Source of the DNA: an uncultured Clostridiaceae bacterium
GTDB taxonomy: Bacteria > Bacillota > Clostridia > Clostridiales > Oxobacteraceae
Length of the DNA stretch: 9,592 nt
Direction of reading: 5' to 3'
NCBI GenBank assembly: GCA_937900065.1
Contig: CALCDS010000167.1
Location: 1 to 9,592 of the forward strand
How positions within the stretch are numbered: position 1 is the stretch's first letter; every line of letters begins with the position of its first letter. The notes under the pieces are model-generated. The model did no database searches. It worked only from the letters and a program-made list of their open reading frames with translations, and was not told the origin of the DNA. Positions 1 to 5,653 of the stretch are shown piece after piece. The translations under genes were made by a program, and so were the position numbers.

Positions 1-78
1 TATTACAAATTTATGCTGTTCTTTTATTGCTTCACTGCTAATAATCTTGTCCATATTATAATGAGACGGTGAGAACAT
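1..78 (-). CDS. Possible 5' end of a divergent gene, truncated by the window edge
   Basis: Reading the minus strand leftward, an open frame runs from an in-frame TAA (108-106) off the left edge. It offers ATG starts at 78 and 54, and a TTG at 102. From the ATG at 54 it would begin MDKIISSEAIKEQHKFVI, which has a protein-like mix of charged and hydrophobic residues. No convincing Shine-Dalgarno site precedes any of these starts; AAAGG directly abuts the ATG at 78, too close to serve it. The product cannot be recognised from at most 26 codons. By position, a divergent regulator of the sugar cluster would be a natural guess, but nothing in the sequence shows that. The stretch may simply be a chance open frame. 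Confidence 0.27.
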   Translation of the reverse strand, partial: MFSPSHYNMDKIISSEAIKEQHKFVI

Positions 79-332
79 CCTTTGTATCGTTGAAATGTAC
101 AAAACTTAGAGAACTTTTCTGCAACCGGAAAATTATTTATTGATACGTTATAATAATGATATGTAAAAATGATTCTTTGTCTTTGATACATTATATTTTA
201 TTTTATCCACGCAATTAAAGTAAATGAATAGATAGACCTTATTCTTAAAATCACTTTTTTAAAACTATTTTATAAAAGCACATATAGATAATACCACATT
301 TCATAAATTTATACAATATAAGGCATGTAAAT

Positions 333-367
333 TGAATTTTTTAATCGGCTCAACGCTGAATTTTTTA
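333..367. repeat. Direct repeat of TGAATTTTTTA, two copies
   Basis: TGAATTTTTTA occurs at 333-343 and again at 357-367, identical over 11 bases, with starts 24 bases apart. The spacer is the most GC-rich stretch nearby. Direct repeats two to three helical turns apart are the usual form of AraC/XylS-type binding sites, so this is a candidate regulator site. The T-run lowers the information content, so chance remains possible. Confidence 0.35.
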
Positions 368-415
368 GATAACTAATTTTTGTACAAATAAATGGTTAAA
401 TCAGAAAAGATAGTT

Positions 416-431
416 GGACATAATGGTGTCC
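416..431. promoter_or_regulatory. Inverted repeat GGACA-N6-TGTCC
   Basis: GGACA (416-420) and TGTCC (427-431) form perfect 5-base arms around TAATGG. It lies directly against the cre-like element starting at 432. It has the form of a small dimeric-repressor operator, but the protein is unknown and the arms are short. Confidence 0.3.
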
Positions 432-445
432 TGATAGCGTTTACG
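432..445 (+). promoter_or_regulatory. cre-like site (possible CcpA binding)
   Basis: TGATAGCGTTTACG matches the Gram-positive catabolite-responsive element consensus TGWAARCGYTWNCW at all but two positions (T for A at position 4, G for W at position 14). The central RCGYTW core is intact. CcpA control is common for beta-glycosidase genes in Bacillota. The site is about 280 bases upstream of the GH3 start codon and about 70 bases upstream of the candidate -35, an unusual place for simple roadblock repression. Confidence 0.35.
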
Positions 446-512
446 CCAGAAATAAACTTACACCATAAATATTAAATTATCAGGGGCAATTATTGCTATA
501 TATATCGTTCTA

Positions 513-541
513 TTGACGATATAATACTACAATGCTAATAT
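513..541 (+). promoter_or_regulatory. Candidate sigma-A promoter for the GH3 gene
   Basis: TTGACG (513-518) is a 5/6 match to the -35 consensus. After a 17-base spacer comes TAATAT (536-541), a 4/6 match to the -10, preceded by TGC as an extended -10. Transcription would begin near 548, leaving a leader of about 175 nt before the ATG at 724. A perfect TATAAT also lies at 520-525 but has no well-spaced -35. A weaker alternative is TTAACA (612-617) with TATCTT (635-640). The region is so AT-rich that the exact start is uncertain. Confidence 0.4.
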
Positions 542-723
542 CATAATTAGAAACATTTTATAAATAGTTTTATAAAAGTATTTATAAATTAATTATTGCT
601 AGCTCATTTCTTTAACAAAATTATACTCGTCATATATCTTTATACTAATGTGGTAAGGCGAAGTTTATTTGTCTTAAAATCATACTGGAAAAATAGAAAA
701 CATAAAGTCATGGAGGTGTAAAT

Positions 724-2898
724 ATGGCCGAGTTACCTGCCTATAAAAATGAGAAACTCAGTTTTGAAGAAAGGGCAAAAGATCTTGTATCCAGAATGAC
801 GCTTGAAGAGAAGATATCACAAATGATGCATTCCGCTATAGAAATTAAGAGGTTGGATATTCCATCATATAACTGGTGGAATGAAGCTTTGCATGGTGTT
901 GCAAGGTCAGGTGTTGCGACGATGTTTCCCCAAGTTATAGGTATGGCCGCATCGTTTGATGAAGATATGATGGAGAAGGTAGGCGGCATCATATCTGATG
1001 AGGGCCGGGCAAAGTATCATGAATACCAGAGAAAGGGAGATCATGGAATATATAAGGGACTGACATTCTGGGCTCCCAACATAAACATATTCAGGGATCC
1101 AAGATGGGGAAGAGGGCATGAGACATACGGAGAAGATCCATATTTGACGGGAAAACTTGGAGCAGCATTTATCAGAGGCATACAGGGGAAAGATAAAAAA
1201 TATCTAAAGGCTGCAGCTTGTGTAAAACATTTTGCCGTACATAGCGGACCCGAATCTGAAAGGCATAGATTCAATGCTCTAGTAACGCAAAAGGATCTTC
1301 GTGAAACATATCTGCCTGCATTTAAAGAATGCATAAAGGAAGCAAAAGTCGCAGGAGTGATGGGCGCATATAACAGGGTGAACGGTGAGCCGTGTTGCGG
1401 AAGTCAAACCCTCCTTGTAAAAATATTGCGGCAGGAATGGGGGTTTGATGGATATGTAACATCGGATTGCTGGGCTATAAAGGATTTTAATGAAGGCCAT
1501 AAAGTAACAAGGGATGCTGCAGAGTCTGCTGCTCTTGCGGTAAAGGCGGGATGTGATCTGAACTGTGGATGTGCATACGGAAATCTGATAGATGCATATA
1601 ACAGGGGCCTTATATCTGAAGAGGATATAGACAAAGCTGTCATACAGCTTATGACTATTAGAATGAGACTTGGAATGTTTGATGATCCTAAACATGTTCC
1701 GTATGCTTCTATAAAATATGAAAACAATGATTGCAGAAAACACAGAGAATTTTCCCTTGAGGTAGCCAGGAAATCATTTGTACTTTTAAAAAATAAGGAT
1801 AATCTGCTTCCTCTTGACAAAAATAAGATTAGATCGATTGCAGTAATAGGACCCAACGCCGACAGCAGGGAGGCGCTTAAGGGAAATTATTATGGAACCG
1901 CATCTGAATATGTGACAATCCTCCAAGGCATCAGGGAGGCTGCAGGCAACGATATAAGGATATATTATGCTGAAGGCTGCCATCTGTATAAACAAAGCAG
2001 CACTGATTTGGATGCACCTAAAGATAGATTCGCAGAAGCAATATCGGCAGCACAGAGGGCTGACGTGACTGTGCTTTGTCTTGGCCTCGATGCGACCATA
2101 GAAGGTGAGGAAGGGGATACTTCAAATGAATTCGCTGGTGGAGACAGGAAAAACCTCAATCTTTTAGGACTCCAGGAGGACCTCATGGAAGCCGTTTATG
2201 CAGCAGGCAAACCCGTAATACTTGTTTTATTATCCGGCAGTGCCATAGCTATCAACTGGGCTGATGAGCACATACCGGCAATAATTGAGGCATGGTATCC
2301 AGGCGGCCAGGGGGGAAGGGCATTGGCATCGATGATATTTGGAGAATACAGTCCATCAGGAAGGCTCCCCATCACATTTTATAAAACAACAAAAGAGCTT
2401 CCGGATTTCCATGATTATTCAATGGAAAATAGGACTTACAAATACATGAAAAATGAAGCATTGTATCCATTCGGATATGGACTTAGCTATTCAAAGTTTA
2501 GTTACAGCAATATAAGAATCAGCAGTGAAAAGATAAATCCCGGTGAAAGCATTAGAGTTAAAGCAAAGGTAAAAAATATAGGCTCTTTTGAATCCGATGA
2601 AGTTGCAGAACTCTATTTAAAGGATATAGAGGCTAGTGCCAGGGTGCCGAGATGGCAGCTTACAGGCATACATAGGGTACATTTAAAGCCTCAGGAAGAA
2701 GCAGAGATATGCTTTACAATAACACCGAGGCAGATGGCGCTTATAGATGAAGAAGGAAAGTGCATGCTTGAACCTGGAAAGTTTGAGATATTTGTTGGAG
2801 GGAGCCAGCCTGACAGCCGCAGTTTATATCTTACAGGAACTCCTGCCGCATCGGCTTTCTTCGATGTTGAAGGCAAAGCTACGCAAATGCCATATTGA
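724..2898 (+). CDS. Family 3 glycoside hydrolase (beta-xylosidase / beta-glucosidase type), cytoplasmic
   Basis: This 724-residue enzyme removes terminal non-reducing beta-linked sugars (xylose or glucose) by a retaining mechanism. The GH3 barrel occupies roughly residues 20-320. It contains the WNEALHGVA segment, the DPRWGRGHETYGEDP segment, KHF (168-170), and the catalytic nucleophile D248 in YVTSDCWAI, a form typical of the xylosidase branch. The second alpha/beta domain spans about 350-570. Its acid/base Glu is probably within E460-E463 of the EGEEGD segment, followed by GGDR at 472-475. WYPGGQGG and YPFGYGLSY are present, and a fibronectin III-like domain closes the protein (about 600-700). 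No signal peptide is visible, so it acts on imported oligosaccharides. ATG 724 is supported by GGAGGTG at 712-718. A terminator-like stem-loop lies about 90 bases downstream, so it is probably a separate unit from the transporter. GH3 assignment is firm; Xyl versus Glc (or arabinofuranoside) specificity is inferred. Confidence 0.93.
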   Translation: MAELPAYKNEKLSFEERAKDLVSRMTLEEKISQMMHSAIEIKRLDIPSYNWWNEALHGVARSGVATMFPQVIGMAASFDEDMMEKVGGIISDEGRAKYHEYQRKGDHGIYKGLTFWAPNINIFRDPRWGRGHETYGEDPYLTGKLGAAFIRGIQGKDKKYLKAAACVKHFAVHSGPESERHRFNALVTQKDLRETYLPAFKECIKEAKVAGVMGAYNRVNGEPCCGSQTLLVKILRQEWGFDGYVTSDCWAIKDFNEGHKVTRDAAESAALAVKAGCDLNCGCAYGNLIDAYNRGLISEEDIDKAVIQLMTIRMRLGMFDDPKHVPYASIKYENNDCRKHREFSLEVARKSFVLLKNKDNLLPLDKNKIRSIAVIGPNADSREALKGNYYGTASEYVTILQGIREAAGNDIRIYYAEGCHLYKQSSTDLDAPKDRFAEAISAAQRADVTVLCLGLDATIEGEEGDTSNEFAGGDRKNLNLLGLQEDLMEAVYAAGKPVILVLLSGSAIAINWADEHIPAIIEAWYPGGQGGRALASMIFGEYSPSGRLPITFYKTTKELPDFHDYSMENRTYKYMKNEALYPFGYGLSYSKFSYSNIRISSEKINPGESIRVKAKVKNIGSFESDEVAELYLKDIEASARVPRWQLTGIHRVHLKPQEEAEICFTITPRQMALIDEEGKCMLEPGKFEIFVGGSQPDSRSLYLTGTPAASAFFDVEGKATQMPY

Positions 2899-2919
2899 TA
2901 ATAATATACTGTAACTATA

Positions 2920-2955
2920 GGTGGATTTGATCAATCATATGGCAATCAACCTTTT
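2920..2955 (+). terminator. Weak hairpin with T-run just after the GH3 gene
   Basis: GGTGGATT (2920-2927) pairs with AATCAACC (2944-2951) with one mismatch, and TTTT (2952-2955) follows. The stem is short and interrupted, so this may at most contribute to termination ahead of the stronger structure at 2988-3054. Confidence 0.25.
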
Positions 2956-2987
2956 ATAGCTCCTGCGGTAAATTGTGTAAACTGAAT

Positions 2988-3054
2988 AAATACTCTTCCT
3001 TAAGAATAATCGATATGGATTGTTCATCAATATTGATAAGGAAGAGTATTTTTT
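2988..3054 (+). terminator. Stem-loop terminator downstream of the GH3 gene
   Basis: AAATACTCTTCCTTA (2988-3002) and TAAGGAAGAGTATTT (3037-3051) are perfect 15-base complements, and the 3' arm runs into six Ts (3049-3054). The 34-base interior can itself fold: AATAATC (3005-3011) pairs with GATTGTT (3018-3024) with one G-U pair. The structure ends transcription between the GH3 gene and the transporter promoter. The large interior and AT-rich stem are atypical of a textbook terminator, but the long perfect stem plus T-run makes the role likely. Confidence 0.7.
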
Positions 3055-3108
3055 ATATATGGATGTTCGAACTGATATCTTATATTAAATAGCAAATATT
3101 CAATATTA

Positions 3109-3136
3109 TTGAAATAATGTATCAATATGGTATAAT
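3109..3136 (+). promoter_or_regulatory. Sigma-A promoter of the transporter operon, extended -10
   Basis: TTGAAA (3109-3114, 5/6 match to the -35) is followed after 16 bases by a perfect TATAAT (3131-3136). TGG immediately upstream of the -10 gives an extended -10 element. It is the best promoter in the window, reads toward the transporter genes, and predicts a start near 3143. Its -10 sits in the loop of a perfect inverted repeat (3120-3146) and its -35 overlaps another (3099-3113), so repressor control is likely. Confidence 0.65.
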
Positions 3137-3146
3137 CATATTGATA
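3120..3146. promoter_or_regulatory. Perfect palindrome spanning the -10: probable operator
   Basis: TATCAATATG (3120-3129) and CATATTGATA (3137-3146) are perfect 10-base inverted arms around a 7-base centre holding TATAAT. A protein bound here would block RNA polymerase. Similar CAAT/ATTG dyads lie on both sides: TTCAAT-ATT-ATTGAA (3099-3113) over the -35, and CAATAATAT-AA-ATATTATTG (3153-3172) just after the predicted start. The regulator is not in the window and its family cannot be told from the site. Confidence 0.5.
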
Positions 3147-3190
3147 AAAAAACAATAATATAAATATTATTGCAATACTAAAATATTTTT

Positions 3191-3210
3191 CATATATCAT
3201 CATATATCAT
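3191..3210. repeat. Tandem duplication of CATATATCAT in the leader
   Basis: Two identical 10-base units lie head to tail (3191-3200, 3201-3210), in the predicted untranslated leader. One unit is about one helical turn. The function is unknown; it may be replication slippage in AT-rich DNA. Confidence 0.6.
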
Positions 3211-3332
3211 TTTAAGATAACTTTTCTTTAAGCAGTTTTATAAATTACATCTATACAATATCCTAACTTTATATCAACTTATCAACCAAATAATAATTAT
3301 ATCTTCACAGTCATAAAATGAGTTATTTAAAA

Positions 3333-3351
3333 ATTTAAGCTTTGCTTAAAT
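3333..3351 (+). other. Small hairpin just before the ribosome-binding site
   Basis: ATTTAAGC (3333-3340) and GCTTAAAT (3344-3351) form a perfect 8-base stem with a 3-base loop, ending 12 bases before the AGGGGGGT site at 3364-3371. No T-run follows, so it is not a terminator. An alternative pairing of TTATTTAA (3323-3330) with TTAAATAA (3346-3353) competes with it. It could affect mRNA stability or translation; that is inference. Confidence 0.35.
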
Positions 3352-3378
3352 AAAAATTAATTTAGGGGGGTAATAACG

Positions 3379-4701
3379 GTGAAAAGGAAATTAGGTCTAT
3401 TGCTCGTAATTACAATGGTAATTACAATGTTGAATGGCTGTGGGAGCAATACCAATACCAATGCAAATACTGATGCCGATGCTTCAAACAAAAAAGAAGA
3501 GAGCAAAAGCAATGAGCTGACCGTATGGTGTTGGGATAAAAACTTCAATATTTATGCCATGAATGAAGCAGCCAAAATCTATCAAAAAGATCATCCTGAT
3601 TTCAAATTAAATGTTGTAGAAACAGCTTGGGATGATGTGCAGACAAAGCTGACAACTGCTGTTACATCAGGACAAACAGACACTCTGCCTGATATTTTAC
3701 TGATGCAGGATAATGCACTTGCTAAAAACATTACGAACTACCCTGATACATTTGTGGATTTAACAAATTCAGGCATTGACTTTTCGCAATTTGCCCAATA
3801 CAAGACTGCCCTTAGCACGGTAAACAACAAAATTTATGGAGTTCCGTTCGACAGCGGCACTGCTGTAACAGCATTAAGGACCGATATCCTTGAGAAGGCA
3901 GGATATACGATCAATGATTTTAAGGACATAACATGGAGCAGATTCATTGAAATTGGCAAAGATGTATTAAAGAAGACCGGAATGCCGCTGCTTTCTTCTC
4001 AAGCAGGCTCTCCAGACCTTGTAATGATGATGCTTCAAAGCGCAGGGGTATGGGCTTTTAAAGACGGCAAATTATCCATTACCGATAATCCCGTTCTCCA
4101 GAAAGCGGTTGATACTTATGTTGAGCTGGTGAAATCCGGAGTGCTTATTGAAGTGAATAATTGGGATCAATATATTGCTACGTTCAATACAGGTAAAGTT
4201 GCCGGCGCAATGACTGGATGCTGGATTCTTGCATCCGTTCAGGCAAGCGATGAACAGAAAGGCAAATGGGCTGTCACCAATATCCCGAAATTGGACGGGA
4301 TCGATAATGCTACTAATTACAGCAGTGTCGGCGGATCCAGCTGGCTGGTACTTTCCAATTCCAAAAATAAGGATTTGGCTGTAGACTTCTTGAGTAAAAC
4401 ATTTGCAGGAAGTACGGACTTATATAACACGATATTGAAAACATCAAGTGCAATCGCAACATGGGGACCTGCAAGTACTGCCACAAACTATGGTATCGCT
4501 CATGAATACTTTGGAGGTCAAAAGATTTTTGAGGATATAATAGAATATGGCAAGAAAGTGCCAAAGGTTTCGTATGGAGTTTATAATTATGAAGCAAGAG
4601 ATGCGATAGGCACTGCAATTACAAAAATAATCAGCGGTACGGATAAAGATTCAGCTCTAAAAGAGGCGGAATCCACTGTTAAATTCCAGATGGGTCAATA
4701 A
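3379..4701 (+). CDS. Sugar-binding lipoprotein of a CUT1-type ABC importer
   Basis: This 440-residue extracellular solute-binding protein (family 1 type) captures an oligosaccharide outside the membrane and hands it to the two permeases encoded downstream. Residues 1-20 form a lipoprotein signal peptide (KRK, then a hydrophobic core) ending in a lipobox LNGC with the lipidated Cys at 21; Asn at -2 is slightly unusual. An Asn/Thr/Asp-rich tether (about 22-40) follows. The mature lobe carries typical segments such as YGVPFDSGTAVTALR and GKVAGAMTGCWILAS. The start is GTG at 3379, supported by AGGGGGGT at 3364-3371 with 7 bases of spacing. It is first in its operon, behind the promoter at 3109-3136, and is followed by a GC-rich stem-loop likely to raise its level relative to the permeases. 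The bound sugar cannot be read from sequence. An exact 12-base duplication lies in the signal peptide. Confidence 0.92.
   Translation: MKRKLGLLLVITMVITMLNGCGSNTNTNANTDADASNKKEESKSNELTVWCWDKNFNIYAMNEAAKIYQKDHPDFKLNVVETAWDDVQTKLTTAVTSGQTDTLPDILLMQDNALAKNITNYPDTFVDLTNSGIDFSQFAQYKTALSTVNNKIYGVPFDSGTAVTALRTDILEKAGYTINDFKDITWSRFIEIGKDVLKKTGMPLLSSQAGSPDLVMMMLQSAGVWAFKDGKLSITDNPVLQKAVDTYVELVKSGVLIEVNNWDQYIATFNTGKVAGAMTGCWILASVQASDEQKGKWAVTNIPKLDGIDNATNYSSVGGSSWLVLSNSKNKDLAVDFLSKTFAGSTDLYNTILKTSSAIATWGPASTATNYGIAHEYFGGQKIFEDIIEYGKKVPKVSYGVYNYEARDAIGTAITKIISGTDKDSALKEAESTVKFQMGQ
3406..3429 (+). repeat. In-frame 12-base tandem duplication in the signal peptide
   Basis: GTAATTACAATG occurs twice with no gap (3406-3417, 3418-3429) and encodes VITM-VITM, residues 10-17 of the lipoprotein. 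The unit keeps frame and lengthens the hydrophobic core by four residues. Exact identity suggests a recent slippage event. Confidence 0.8.
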
Positions 4702-4713
4702 AATCATATCAAG

Positions 4714-4732
4714 GGGGCTGCTATGCAGCCCC
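4714..4732 (+). terminator. GC-rich stem-loop between binding protein and first permease (attenuator or mRNA stabiliser)
   Basis: GGGGCTGC (4714-4721) and GCAGCCCC (4725-4732) form a perfect 8-base stem with a TAT loop, 12 bases after the binding-protein stop codon. AAAATTTT follows (4733-4740), so only a short, delayed T-run is present. Such hairpins commonly follow binding-protein genes in ABC operons and give partial termination or protect the upstream mRNA, making binding protein exceed permease. Full termination is unlikely, because no clear promoter lies between here and the permease. Confidence 0.65.
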
Positions 4733-4757
4733 AAAATTTTATCAAGATATTTTATAT

Positions 4758-4762
4758 GGGGG
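4758..4762 (+). promoter_or_regulatory. Ribosome-binding site that decides the first permease start
   Basis: GGGGG at 4758-4762 directly abuts the ATG at 4763, too close to serve it, but lies 9 bases from the in-frame ATG at 4772. The later ATG is therefore preferred. Confidence 0.5.
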
Positions 4763-4771
4763 ATGAACAGA

Positions 4772-5653
4772 ATGCCTAAGAATTTAGAAGTCAAGTCCAG
4801 ACAAGATGTCATAAGCTGGGTATTCATATTTCCGGCAGCTTTGTTATTGCTGATTACAAAATTCTGGCCCATTATAAAAGCTTTCATTTTGTCTTTCCAA
4901 TCAGGCGTCGGGCTTAATACGTCATTTTCAGGGCTTAAAAATTATGCCCGCATGCTGCAGGATAACCTTCTGCATATTTCAATATTCAATACCTTTTTTT
5001 ATTTATTGCTCCAGGTTCCGATAATGCTGATAATAGCAATAATACTGGCTGCTCTTCTTAACGACCACAGACTCAAATTTAAGGGCTTTTTCCGGACAGC
5101 GATATTTCTGCCTTGTGCTATGTCGCTGGTTTCATATGCAATCATATTCCGTTCCTTATTTGCAAGAGATGGATTTGTCAACCTGATCCTTACAAAGTTG
5201 AATATTTTAAATAACCCAGTAAACTGGCTTGCAGATCCCTGGATGGCCAGAATCGTTATCGTCATTGCTTTAACTTGGAGATGGACGGGTTATAACATGA
5301 TTTTCTATCTTGCCGGTCTTCAGGGCATCGACCCTGCCGTATATGAGGCGGCAAAGATAGATGGGGCTTCCGCATTTACAAGCTTTAGGAAGATCACAGT
5401 TCCGTTATTGAAACCTATGATATTGCTTACTTCAATTACATCCATATCTGGAACGCTGCAGTTATTCGATGAAACCAAAAATTTAACAAATGGAGGACCT
5501 GCCAACTCAACTATTTCAATTTCACATTATATTTATAATTTGTCATTTGCATATTCGCCTCAATTCGGATATGCAGCGGCGGTTTCATTTCTGGTATTAA
5601 TCATGGTAGCCACTCTATCCTTTATAGAATTGAAGGCAGGTGACAGAAGATGA
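4772..5653 (+). CDS. Sugar ABC importer permease, MalF/UgpA-like
   Basis: This is one of two integral membrane subunits forming the translocation channel for the sugar delivered by the upstream lipoprotein. About six hydrophobic segments are visible, near residues 12-37, 70-93, 107-128, 162-182, 212-232 and 262-282. The cytoplasmic EAA loop that docks the ATPase reads EAAKIDGASAFTSFRKITVP, starting at E192 with the invariant D-G at 197-198. The length (293 residues from ATG 4772, 296 from ATG 4763) suits the CUT1 MalF-like class without the extra periplasmic domain of E. coli MalF. Start 4772 is chosen because of its ribosome-binding-site spacing. The stop codon overlaps the next permease start (ATGA, 5650-5653), implying coupled translation and a heterodimer. 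No nucleotide-binding subunit is encoded nearby. Confidence 0.9.
   Translation: MPKNLEVKSRQDVISWVFIFPAALLLLITKFWPIIKAFILSFQSGVGLNTSFSGLKNYARMLQDNLLHISIFNTFFYLLLQVPIMLIIAIILAALLNDHRLKFKGFFRTAIFLPCAMSLVSYAIIFRSLFARDGFVNLILTKLNILNNPVNWLADPWMARIVIVIALTWRWTGYNMIFYLAGLQGIDPAVYEAAKIDGASAFTSFRKITVPLLKPMILLTSITSISGTLQLFDETKNLTNGGPANSTISISHYIYNLSFAYSPQFGYAAAVSFLVLIMVATLSFIELKAGDRR

Larger units (their letters stand above)
79..723. promoter_or_regulatory. Long AT-rich control region upstream of the GH3 gene
   Basis: No gene of convincing length is visible on either strand in this 645-base stretch. It holds several sites listed separately: an 11-base direct repeat (333-343, 357-367), a TTTGTACAAA palindrome (379-388), an inverted repeat (416-431), a cre-like site (432-445), a GCAAT-T-ATTGC inverted repeat (486-496), a candidate promoter (513-541), and two copies of TTTTATAAAAG (268-278, 568-578). 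The length and density of symmetric elements suggest a regulated start for the hydrolase gene, and perhaps for a divergent gene. No riboswitch or tRNA fold was recognised. Confidence 0.5.
2899..3378. promoter_or_regulatory. Intergenic region between GH3 and transporter: terminator, promoter and leader
   Basis: No coding sequence is recognised in this 480-base spacer. It contains the GH3 terminator, then a cluster of palindromes around the promoter at 3109-3136, then a roughly 235-nt AT-rich leader. The leader carries a tandem CATATATCAT repeat (3191-3210) and a small hairpin (3333-3351) just before the ribosome-binding site. No known riboswitch or T-box was recognised. Confidence 0.6.

Noticed and set aside
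149..154. Perfect TATAAT as a promoter -10
   Set aside because: No recognisable -35 at 16-18 bases and it is about 570 bases from the GH3 start; in DNA this AT-rich such hexamers arise by chance.
411..480. Possible insertion-sequence end (AGTTGGACA resembles some IS3-family termini)
   Set aside because: No transposase fragment, matching opposite terminus or target-site duplication was found; the resemblance covers only a few bases.
1279..1856. Open frames of about 150 residues on the minus strand inside the GH3 gene
   Set aside because: They lie antisense to a gene with intact family motifs, have Cys/Ser/Phe-rich unlikely compositions and no ribosome-binding sites.
3365..3384. cre-like sequence at the lipoprotein start (around AACGGT)
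   Set aside because: Several mismatches at the conserved positions of the CcpA consensus; the G-run there is explained by the ribosome-binding site.
4755..4778. Seven-codon open frame overlapping the permease start
   Set aside because: Too short, no ribosome-binding site of its own, and the G-run is better explained as the permease ribosome-binding site.
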